Shown: positions 54,263 through 61,183 of the stretch, piece after piece
Numbering within the stretch: position 1 is the stretch's first letter
Layout of the letters: each line of letters starts with the position of its first letter
Assembly (NCBI RefSeq): GCF_011603255.1
Contig: NZ_JAANCM010000018.1
Coordinates: 1 to 61,183, forward strand
Reading direction: 5' to 3'
Source of the DNA: Ferranicluibacter rubi
GTDB taxonomy: Bacteria > Pseudomonadota > Alphaproteobacteria > Rhizobiales > Rhizobiaceae
DNA length: 61,183 nt
Notes under the pieces: generated by a model
Told to the model about the DNA's origin: nothing
Database searches by the model: none
Seen by the model: the letters and a program-made list of their open reading frames with translations, nothing else
Position numbers and translations under genes: made by a program

Positions 54263-56074
54263 TCAGGCCGCCCGTCGCACCGATCGCTCCCCGTCGCCGG
54301 CAAGCCGGAAGGTCTGCAGCAGATCCTTCAGCGTGCGGCTTTCCTGCGCCAGAGTCTGGCTGGCCGCCGTGGTTTCCTCGACCATGGCCGCGTTCTGCTG
54401 GGTCATCTGGTCCATGCTGTTGACGGCGACGTTCACCTCCTGCAGGCCCGTCGCCTGCTCGCGGGCGGCGGTGGCGATGGAGGCGACGTGGTCGTTGACG
54501 CGGTTGACCAGCGTTTCGATCTCCATCAGCGCATCACCCGTCGAGCGGACGAGGGCGACGCCGGTTTCCACCTCGCCGGTCGAGCTGCGGATCAGCTCTT
54601 TGATCTCCTTGGCCGCCTGCGCGGAGCGCTGGGCCAGCTCGCGGACTTCCTGCGCGACGACGGCAAAGCCGCGGCCCGCCTCGCCCGCCCTGGCCGCCTC
54701 GACGCCGGCATTCAGCGCCAGCAGGTTGGTCTGGAAGGCGATCTCGTCGATCACGCCGATGATCTGGCTGATGCGTTCCGAGGAGCCCTCGATCCGGCTC
54801 ATGGCCGCGATGGCGCTGCGCACGATCTCGCCGGATTTCGCCGCGCTCGATTTGGTCTCCGCCACCATGCTGCGCGCCTCGCCGGCCCGCTCGGAGGCGT
54901 TGCGCACCGTCGATGTGATCTGGTCGAGCGCTGCCGCCGTCTCCTCCAGCGCCGCCGCCTGCTGTTCCGTGCGCCGCGACAGGTTGCCGGCCGCCTCAGA
55001 AATGTCGCCGGCATTCTCGTGCACGACGTCGGTGGAGCGCGCGATGGACTGCACGGCACCGGCCAGCGCCGCCACCGCATCGTTGAAGTCGTCGCGCAGC
55101 TTGGCATATTCCGGCGAGATCGCGCCGATCTCCGCCGTCAGGTCGCCGCGTGCCAGCGCTTCCAGCGCATTGCCGATGGTGGCCATGGCGTCCGCCTGCT
55201 CCTGCGTCTGGCGTGCCGTGCGCGCTTCGTTACCGCGACGCTCGGTCTCTATCTCGCCTTGCTGCGTCGCCTCGCGCGCCCGCTGGGCGATCCGCTCGGA
55301 GACGCTGTCGCGCAGCACGCCGAGCGCGCTCGCCATCTGGCCGATCTCGTCGCCGCGATCCGTCTCCGGCACCGGTGACGAGACGTCTTCCCGGGAGATC
55401 GCCAGCATTGAGGCCTTCAGCCGCTCCACCGGGCCGACCACGCTGCGCACGACCGCGAGCGCGACGCCGAGGATCAGCAGGGCGGCCACGCCGGAGATCA
55501 CCGAAAGCTGGATCAGCCCCTGCCGGAACATCGCCGCGAGATCGTCCGCATAGACCCCGGTGCCAACGACCCATCCCCAGGGTTGGAAGCCGATGACGTA
55601 GGAATATTTCAGCACAGGCTTGTCGACGCCGGGCTTCGCCCAATAGTAGTCGACCGTGCCCTGCCCCTGCGCCTTCACCACCTTGACGAATTCCGTGAAC
55701 AGGTGCTTGCCGTTGGGATCGGCGGTAGCGCTCTGGTCCGTGCCTTCCATCTCCGGTTTGATCGGATGCATGATGACGCGCTGCTGCATGTCGTTGATCC
55801 AGAGATAGCCGCTGTTCTGGAAGCGCATGGCGCGGACCGCATCGAGCGCGGCGGCCTGCGCGGCGCCTTGAGTCATTTTGCCGGCCGTCTCCAGCCCGTT
55901 ATAATAGGTAAAGATGCCGATGGCGCTCTGGTCCATCGCCGCAAGCAGGGCCTTGCGCTCGGTCACCAGCCGGTCATGCGCCTGGAACAGCGAAAACGTC
56001 AGGGCACCCGCCATGATCAGCAATGCCATCGCCACCAGCGCATAGAGCCGCACGGAAATTCGAAAATACTTCAT
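54263..56074 (-). CDS. Methyl-accepting chemotaxis protein with Cache domain
   Basis: 603-residue chemoreceptor. It has an N-terminal membrane helix (about 7-29), a periplasmic single Cache domain (30-185, with [20 protein letters not shown] and [14 protein letters not shown]), a second helix (about 190-212), HAMP, a linker and the methyl-accepting signalling domain whose hairpin tip is [20 protein letters not shown]. The sCache_2 type often senses carboxylates such as pyruvate or propionate. The ATG at 56074 begins [16 protein letters not shown]. It is transcribed alone, divergently from uvrB. Confidence 0.93.
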   Translation of the reverse strand: MKYFRISVRLYALVAMALLIMAGALTFSLFQAHDRLVTERKALLAAMDQSAIGIFTYYNGLETAGKMTQGAAQAAALDAVRAMRFQNSGYLWINDMQQRVIMHPIKPEMEGTDQSATADPNGKHLFTEFVKVVKAQGQGTVDYYWAKPGVDKPVLKYSYVIGFQPWGWVVGTGVYADDLAAMFRQGLIQLSVISGVAALLILGVALAVVRSVVGPVERLKASMLAISREDVSSPVPETDRGDEIGQMASALGVLRDSVSERIAQRAREATQQGEIETERRGNEARTARQTQEQADAMATIGNALEALARGDLTAEIGAISPEYAKLRDDFNDAVAALAGAVQSIARSTDVVHENAGDISEAAGNLSRRTEQQAAALEETAAALDQITSTVRNASERAGEARSMVAETKSSAAKSGEIVRSAIAAMSRIEGSSERISQIIGVIDEIAFQTNLLALNAGVEAARAGEAGRGFAVVAQEVRELAQRSAQAAKEIKELIRSSTGEVETGVALVRSTGDALMEIETLVNRVNDHVASIATAAREQATGLQEVNVAVNSMDQMTQQNAAMVEETTAASQTLAQESRTLKDLLQTFRLAGDGERSVRRAA

Positions 56075-56200
56075 TGTCCAGTCCCCCATCTTTTTAATTC
56101 AGAAGGAGAAGATGCTGTGCAAATGGTTTCTAATGTATGAGCGATGCGTCGCAAAGTTGCACGAAATGTCCGAAGACGAGCCGGGACGAGAGTCCGCAAC

Positions 56201-56215
56201 GAACCCGTCACAAAC
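56201..56215 (+). promoter_or_regulatory. Candidate LexA box upstream of uvrB
   Basis: gaac-ccgtcac-aaac deviates by one base from the alphaproteobacterial LexA site GAAC-N7-GAAC. It lies about 80 bp before the uvrB start. uvrB is SOS-controlled in several alphaproteobacteria; the call rests on that and on one near match. Confidence 0.4.
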
Positions 56216-56293
56216 TTGATCGCCCCCCGGGCGTCGTACCCGATGTGTTCTTCTCCCCTTCACTTTCGCCGAGACTCTCTCCATATTTCCGCC

Positions 56294-59200
56294 ATGGCCA
56301 GATCCCCGAAGAAAACAGCTGCTTCCCCGCGTGAGACATCCGGGTTCGAAGAAGCTCCCCAGGCGCCGTTCGAAGGCGCCCCCATATCCGGTTCCGTCGC
56401 CGACTGGGTGAAGCAGCTCGAAGCCGAGGCCGAGGCGACCTCGCACGAGACCCGCCGCGATGTCGCCTCGAAAGCCGGCAAGCACCGCAAGCAGGTCGAG
56501 ATCGCCGCCGCCAAGGCGAAGGCGAAGCCGGTCGAGCCCGCCCTCAAAACCTCGAAATCCGCGCGCGGCACCTCCATGGGCGGCGCCAGCGATCCGAAGT
56601 CGCGCGCCGCCGCCGGCCTGCCCGCGGTCTCCGGCATGGACATCTCGCTGGAGGACTCCGCCACCCTCGCGCCCGGCGCCGTCACCGCCACGGTGGATGC
56701 GCTGGCGAGCCTGATCGAAAGCGGCAATCCGCTGTTCAAGGACGGCAAGATGTGGACGCCGCATCGTCCCGCCCGCCCGTCCAAGTCCGAAGGCGGCATC
56801 CATATCGAGATGGTCAGCGAGTACCAGCCGGCCGGCGACCAGCCGACGGCCATCAAGGACCTCGTGGAAGGCCTCAACAATGGCGAGCGCAGCCAGGTCC
56901 TGCTCGGCGTCACCGGCTCGGGCAAGACCTTCACCATGGCCAAGGTGATCGAGGCCACCCAGCGCCCCGCCGTCATCCTCGCGCCCAACAAGACGCTGGC
57001 CGCCCAGCTCTATTCCGAGTTCAAGAACTTCTTCCCCAACAATGCGGTGGAGTATTTCGTCTCCTATTACGACTACTACCAGCCGGAAGCCTATGTGCCG
57101 CGGTCGGATACCTTCATCGAGAAGGAAAGCTCGATCAACGAGCAGATCGACCGCATGCGCCACTCCGCCACCCGCTCGCTGCTGGAGCGCGACGACGTCA
57201 TCATCGTCGCCTCGGTCTCCTGCATCTACGGTATCGGCTCGGTCGAGACCTACACCGCCATGGCGTTCCAGATGTCGGTCGGCGACCGCCTCGACCAGCG
57301 CCAGCTGCTGGCCGACCTCGTCGCCCAGCAGTACAAGCGCCGCGACATGGACTTCCAGCGCGGCAGCTTTCGCGTCCGGGGCGACACGATCGAACTGTTC
57401 CCCGCCCACCTGGAGGATGCGGCCTGGCGCATCTCCATGTTCGGCGACGAGATCGACGCCATCACCGAGTTCGACCCGCTGACCGGCAACAAGACCGGCG
57501 ACCTGAAGTCGGTCAAGATCTACGCCAACAGCCACTACGTCACCCCGCGCCCGACGCTCAACGCCGCCATCAAATCGATCAAGGAGGAGCTGAAGCTTCG
57601 CCTCGCCGAGCTGGAAAAGGCCGGCCGCCTGCTGGAAGCCCAGCGGCTGGAGCAGCGCACGCGCTACGACATCGAGATGCTGGAGGCCACCGGCTCCTGC
57701 GCCGGCATCGAGAACTATTCCCGCTACCTCACCGGCCGCCGCCCCGGCGAGCCGCCACCGACCCTGTTCGAATACATCCCCGACAACGCCCTGCTCTTCA
57801 TCGACGAGAGCCACGTCTCCGTCAGCCAGATCGGCGGCATGTACCGGGGCGACTTTCGGCGAAAAGCAACCCTTGCCGAATACGGCTTCCGCCTGCCCTC
57901 CTGCATGGACAACCGCCCGCTCCGCTTCGAGGAATGGGACGCCATGCGCCCCGATACGGTCGCGGTCTCCGCCACCCCGGCCGCCTGGGAAATGGAGCAG
58001 GCCGGCGGCGTCTTCGCCGAGCAGGTCATCCGCCCGACGGGCCTCATCGATCCCCCGGTCGAGGTGCGCCCGGCCAAAAGCCAGGTGGATGACGTGCTGG
58101 GCGAAATCCGCGAGACCGCCGCCAAGGGCTACCGCACGCTCTGCACCGTGCTGACCAAGCGCATGGCGGAAGACCTCACCGAATATCTGCACGAGCAGAA
58201 CATCCGCGTCCGCTACATGCACTCCGACATCGACACGCTGGAGCGCATCGAGATCATCCGCGATCTCCGGCTCGGCGCCTTCGACGTCCTCGTCGGCATC
58301 AACCTGCTGCGCGAAGGCCTCGACATCCCCGAATGCGCCTTCGTCGCCATCCTCGATGCCGACAAGGAAGGTTTCCTCCGCTCGGAAACCTCCCTCGTCC
58401 AGACCATCGGTCGCGCCGCGCGAAACGTCGACGGCAAGGTCGTGCTCTATGCCGACAAGGTCACCGGCTCCATGCAGCGCGCCATGGACGAAACCTCCCG
58501 CCGCCGCGAAAAGCAGATGGCCTATAACGAGGCCCACGGCATCACCCCGGAATCCGTCAAGGCGAAGATCTCCGACATCCTCGACTCGGTCTATGAGCGC
58601 GACCACGTCCGCGCCGACATCGCAGGCGCCTCCGGCAAGGGCTTCGGCTCCGTCGGCCACATGGTCGGCAACAACCTCGCCGCCCATCTCGAAGCGCTCG
58701 AAAAACAGATGCGCAACGCCGCCACCGACCTCGACTTCGAAACCGCCGCCCGCCTCCGCGACGAAATCAAACGCCTCAAAGCCACCGAACTCGCCACCAT
58801 GGACGACCCGATGGCCCGGCAGGAGGCAAAGGCCCAGGAAGGTTTTGTTAGCAAGGCCGACCAGAAGACCGCCAAGGCAAGAGACGCGGCGAAGGGGCAG
58901 GAAGTCGCCACCGGTAAATCGAAAGCTACGCGAGACCCGAATGCTACGGCAGACGAGGACGCAGACAGCGCCACGGGCGCCAGTCCTTCTCCCCGCGCGC
59001 CGGGAGAAGGTGCCCGCAGGGCGGATGAGGGGCAGCCACAACCCGCACCCTCCCTCTTCCGCCAGAACACCCTCGACAATATGGGCCCCGGCACCGACAC
59101 CGAACGCCCCCTCTTCCGCCGCAACGACCTCGACGAAATGACCGTCGGCCGCACCGAAAAACCCGTCCCCGGCGCCCTGCCGGTCAAACCCGACGCAGCA

Positions 59201-59371
59201 AAGGCCACGAAACGCTTCTCACCGCTGACGGAAGGCCTGCCGGAACAAGCCAAAGACGACCCGCGCCCGCTGGTTCGGGCGAAGGCGGGTGTCGGAAGCT
59301 ATGAGGATGCGGGGGATGTGAAGCGGCAGAAGGGGCGGACGAAGGGGAAGACCGGGCGGCCGGGGCGGTGA
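56294..59371 (+). CDS. uvrB: Excinuclease ABC subunit B
   Basis: DNA damage-binding helicase-like subunit of nucleotide excision repair. The protein has about 1025 residues against about 670 in E. coli. The first 170 residues are a Lys/Ala/Ser-rich extension; the core begins at [19 protein letters not shown]. Walker A is [12 protein letters not shown], the beta-hairpin [19 protein letters not shown], Walker [10 protein letters not shown], helicase motif [11 protein letters not shown], and the UVR domain [15 protein letters not shown] polar tail of about 190 residues follows, including a stretch encoded by palindrome module B. The ATG at 56294 ([14 protein letters not shown]) is preferred; earlier in-frame starts lack support. 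Confidence 0.95.
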   Translation: MARSPKKTAASPRETSGFEEAPQAPFEGAPISGSVADWVKQLEAEAEATSHETRRDVASKAGKHRKQVEIAAAKAKAKPVEPALKTSKSARGTSMGGASDPKSRAAAGLPAVSGMDISLEDSATLAPGAVTATVDALASLIESGNPLFKDGKMWTPHRPARPSKSEGGIHIEMVSEYQPAGDQPTAIKDLVEGLNNGERSQVLLGVTGSGKTFTMAKVIEATQRPAVILAPNKTLAAQLYSEFKNFFPNNAVEYFVSYYDYYQPEAYVPRSDTFIEKESSINEQIDRMRHSATRSLLERDDVIIVASVSCIYGIGSVETYTAMAFQMSVGDRLDQRQLLADLVAQQYKRRDMDFQRGSFRVRGDTIELFPAHLEDAAWRISMFGDEIDAITEFDPLTGNKTGDLKSVKIYANSHYVTPRPTLNAAIKSIKEELKLRLAELEKAGRLLEAQRLEQRTRYDIEMLEATGSCAGIENYSRYLTGRRPGEPPPTLFEYIPDNALLFIDESHVSVSQIGGMYRGDFRRKATLAEYGFRLPSCMDNRPLRFEEWDAMRPDTVAVSATPAAWEMEQAGGVFAEQVIRPTGLIDPPVEVRPAKSQVDDVLGEIRETAAKGYRTLCTVLTKRMAEDLTEYLHEQNIRVRYMHSDIDTLERIEIIRDLRLGAFDVLVGINLLREGLDIPECAFVAILDADKEGFLRSETSLVQTIGRAARNVDGKVVLYADKVTGSMQRAMDETSRRREKQMAYNEAHGITPESVKAKISDILDSVYERDHVRADIAGASGKGFGSVGHMVGNNLAAHLEALEKQMRNAATDLDFETAARLRDEIKRLKATELATMDDPMARQEAKAQEGFVSKADQKTAKARDAAKGQEVATGKSKATRDPNATADEDADSATGASPSPRAPGEGARRADEGQPQPAPSLFRQNTLDNMGPGTDTERPLFRRNDLDEMTVGRTEKPVPGALPVKPDAAKATKRFSPLTEGLPEQAKDDPRPLVRAKAGVGSYEDAGDVKRQKGRTKGKTGRPGR
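58987..59035. repeat. Palindrome module B inside uvrB coding sequence
   Basis: cttctccccgcgcgccggga plus gaaggtgcccgcagggcgga plus tgaggggc is the same module as in the intergenic clusters (compare 37586-37640). It is translated in frame as [18 protein letters not shown] in the disordered tail of UvrB. Confidence 0.85.
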
Positions 59372-59378
59372 GCAACAA

Positions 59379-60890
59379 CTAAAGCTGCCCATCAACCTCT
59401 ATAGTATGTAGTGCTGTTCTTAAGCTTTCCATAACTGTGTCTTCTAGATAGGCATAGAATGGTGATTTTAGGTCAACGTAGGGTATTTTGTTATCATCGG
59501 TATAATCTTGCAAGGTTCCTTCGTCGTCTTTACGTTTGTTACGTTGAAATAATTCGCGATATCTTCTTGGCGTTATTCCGAAGAAATGCGAAAAATCGAC
59601 AGAAGGATAATCATGATATTCACCGCGCTCTTGCCGGTCGATATTGATTGAATCTGCATGAAGACGTGACGCCAAGCTTTTCGGATAAGGCTCCAAATAG
59701 TAAACTTGGCTTATGCCACTGGAGACTATATGTTTTGCGCACATGTGACAAGGAAAGGTAGTTGTGTAAAGTACAGATCCAGACAAAGCGCCGCGCAAGC
59801 GGGCAGCATCTGTAATTGCTGACATTTCAGCGTGAACAATGCGCCCGTACTCCAACGCATCCATAAAACCAGTGTTACTTAGCCTTTTTAATTTTTCTGA
59901 ACTTAAAGAATCCATAGGTACATCGACTACCCGCAATATCTCTTCGAGTAGTTCCTTTTTTCGTCTATCGTTAGAGTCGGTTTTCCGTTGAAACTCTCGA
60001 TCATCATATTTTTCGTCCGGCCAGTAGGTTCCACCCCCGGCTTTCGGAACCTCGTTTGAACCGAGCGCTATTATTTCGCCTTTTGAACTGAAAATTGCTG
60101 CACCGACTTGACGCGAAAGATCGGAAGTTCGCAGCGCTGCAGACTTCGCTGCAAACATTCCATATTCCATTTTACTTGGAGTAATAGTATTAGAAGAAAA
60201 TAAAAGCTCAAGAAAACGATTAAGCTGCTCCACCAATGGTGGAGATCTAACATCGCGGTTCAGAACAAGATCCGCATCATGAAATATCTTGGCGACACGC
60301 TGCCCAAACGGCTCTTTCAATTGATTTTCATCAGTATCGACAAGCTGCTCAGCGCTTGATCGGAACGATGCATGTACCGCTTGTCCAGCGTCTTCGGCAA
60401 ATTTCCTAGCAAGATAATCAACTCTTGATGACCTCATTGAGTAAACAGATATTTGAAAAAATACTTTTCCATACACCGAGCGTAGCAAATCTATTTCTTC
60501 AGGCCTCTTAAATTGATGAACGATAAATACATTTTTGGTAAACTTATCGTTGCTAATATCACTTTTGTTCATTCGAGATTCAACGATAGACTGAACAGTG
60601 AGCGCAGCTAGAACAGATGGATCGTTGGCAAACTCTCTCAGTTGATTGCCATAGGATATATAGCTGTCATACCGCTTATTTAGAGGTTTATTTACAAGCT
60701 CTTTTCGTGGAACAACGATTTTTTCCATACGTTTAAAGAGGTCGGTAACACGAAGTTCATGGACGGTATAACCAACTGAGCTAAAAAACTTTTTTAACTC
60801 GGATATTGTTTCGACAAGGGGGGTTCCGATAGGGGACACCAAGCCTATCACTATCTCGGGAAATTCGATGCGAGGGATGAGTGGAGTCAT
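59379..60890 (-). CDS. Anti-phage dCTP deaminase
   Basis: About 503-residue two-domain protein. The N-terminal half (10-230) starts PEIVIGLVSPIGTPLVETIS, a P-loop-kinase-like fold whose loop lacks the usual Lys; it holds NVFIVHQFKRPEEIDLLRSV-YG, similar to the family of anti-phage dCTP deaminases. The C-terminal half is a deoxycytidylate deaminase with the zinc site VHAEMSAITD (His352, Glu354) and TFPCHMCAKHIV (Cys380, Cys383). Known homologues deplete dCTP to stop phage replication. Codons and G+C differ from the neighbours, which marks transfer. The start has a weak AAGG at 10 bases. It diverges from the 70-codon gene by 52 bp and converges with uvrB at 7 bp. Confidence 0.88.
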   Translation of the reverse strand: MTPLIPRIEFPEIVIGLVSPIGTPLVETISELKKFFSSVGYTVHELRVTDLFKRMEKIVVPRKELVNKPLNKRYDSYISYGNQLREFANDPSVLAALTVQSIVESRMNKSDISNDKFTKNVFIVHQFKRPEEIDLLRSVYGKVFFQISVYSMRSSRVDYLARKFAEDAGQAVHASFRSSAEQLVDTDENQLKEPFGQRVAKIFHDADLVLNRDVRSPPLVEQLNRFLELLFSSNTITPSKMEYGMFAAKSAALRTSDLSRQVGAAIFSSKGEIIALGSNEVPKAGGGTYWPDEKYDDREFQRKTDSNDRRKKELLEEILRVVDVPMDSLSSEKLKRLSNTGFMDALEYGRIVHAEMSAITDAARLRGALSGSVLYTTTFPCHMCAKHIVSSGISQVYYLEPYPKSLASRLHADSINIDRQERGEYHDYPSVDFSHFFGITPRRYRELFQRNKRKDDEGTLQDYTDDNKIPYVDLKSPFYAYLEDTVMESLRTALHTIEVDGQL

Positions 60891-60942
60891 GGCTGCAGCC
60901 TTCGAATCGTGAGAGTATGATTTTAATACAGGAGGTCACATC

Positions 60943-61155
60943 ATGGTTGTAAAATCAAACCCAACACTCGCGGCTCAGCTAGCGAATAAGAGGCTTGGAA
61001 GGGTCATATCATCACATCGAGATTATCTCTCTGACTGGAGAGCAGAGCGCTTTGATAGATCCTCCCTAATTTCCTACGTCAGTGGTGACGAAAATCAAAG
61101 CGATGTGATTATTCATCCCAACTCAGATTACAATGGCGACCTTATAAAGTCGTAG
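60943..61155 (+). CDS. Unrecognised 70-residue protein divergent from the defence gene
   Basis: Function not recognised. The product is MVVKSNPTLAAQLANKRLGR, VISSHRDYLSDWRAERFDRS, SLISYVSGDENQSDVIIHPN, SDYNGDLIKS: a basic first half that could be helical, and a polar acidic second half; no cysteine, signal or membrane segment. AGGAGG sits exactly 7 bases before the ATG, so it is surely well translated. A TATGAT (60916-60921) could be its -10 box. It shares a 52-bp divergent region with the dCTP deaminase, so a regulator, inhibitor or accessory of that gene is possible; this is inference. Confidence 0.65.
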   Translation: MVVKSNPTLAAQLANKRLGRVISSHRDYLSDWRAERFDRSSLISYVSGDENQSDVIIHPNSDYNGDLIKS

Positions 61156-61183
61156 TAACTGCAAACCGGAACAACCCACCCCC

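Larger units (their letters stand above)
59372..61183. other. AT-rich accessory segment (probable defence island start)
   Basis: From just after the uvrB stop, base composition falls sharply (by eye near 40-45% G+C against about 65% before), A- and T-ending codons become common and the minus-strand frames of high-GC shadow type vanish. The segment holds a dCTP deaminase-type defence gene and a divergent small gene, and continues beyond the window. No tRNA, integrase or obvious direct repeat was seen at the junction. Confidence 0.75.

Noticed and set aside
56099-59041. A 980-codon open frame on the minus strand opposite uvrB
   Set aside because: It is a shadow of high-GC codon usage; the plus-strand frame is an unmistakable UvrB and the antisense protein is low-complexity.
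59372-59400. tRNA 3' end as island attachment site
   Set aside because: No tRNA-like sequence or cloverleaf could be read at the junction.
59379-60890. Housekeeping dCMP or tRNA-adenosine deaminase
   Set aside because: The protein is three times too long and has the extra P-loop-like half; composition also marks it as acquired.

Overview
The window is about 59.4 kb of high-GC chromosomal core from an alphaproteobacterium of the order Rhizobiales, most likely family Rhizobiaceae (Rhizobium/Agrobacterium/Shinella type), followed by about 1.8 kb of visibly AT-richer accessory DNA at the right edge. The assignment rests on the rpsB-tsf-pyrH-frr-uppS-cdsA-rseP-bamA-lpxD-fabZ-lpxA-lpxI-lpxB order, lpxI, EipB, the aapJQMP transporter beside metC, a cysG-DUF2849-cysI-DUF934 sulfite reduction operon, and several families of rhizobial-type intergenic palindromes. 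The genus cannot be fixed from sequence reading alone.

Layout. 1-13.1 kb (minus strand): translation and cell-envelope supercluster running from rpsB down to lpxB, which is cut by the window edge. 13.2-21.7 kb: EipB envelope protein, a four-gene plus-strand unit (RidA-like, glycerophosphodiesterase, FemAB-like GNAT, HIT), an AzlCD exporter pair with an unknown membrane protein, an MFS efflux pump and a methyltransferase. 21.9-30.7 kb: ClpS/ClpA proteolysis, a phasin with a strong candidate PhaR-type operator, DUF3126, CysE, an alpha/beta hydrolase, a zinc-finger protein, an FAD monooxygenase and MetC. 31.1-35.4 kb: the general L-amino-acid ABC transporter aapJQMP. 35.7-37.5 kb: a secreted RTX metalloprotease of serralysin type. 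37.9-43.1 kb: ferredoxin-NADP reductase and the assimilatory sulfite reduction operon. 43.3-48.3 kb: a deaminase with MazG, lower-ligand cobalamin assembly genes, DUF1289 and a retropepsin-like protease. 48.3-48.9 kb: a MazEF-type toxin-antitoxin pair with a readable promoter/operator. 49-56 kb: ABC-2 exporter, extensin-like lipoprotein, small conserved proteins, acyl-CoA thioesterase and a Cache-domain chemoreceptor. 56.3-59.4 kb: UvrB with an unusually long tail.

The most exciting locus is at the right edge. Directly after uvrB the base composition drops and a gene for an anti-phage dCTP deaminase (a nucleotide-depletion defence enzyme) lies divergent from an unrecognised 70-codon gene with a near-perfect ribosome binding site. 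The window ends there, so the rest of this probable defence island cannot be seen. Intergenic space elsewhere is rich in repeats: three composite palindrome clusters built from the same two modules, a RIME1-like element, two terminal-inverted-repeat elements, a perfect 21-bp-stem palindrome, and a 92-bp tandem array that changes from heptamers to hexamers. One palindrome module is translated in frame inside uvrB, and another element supplies the stop codon of aapP.
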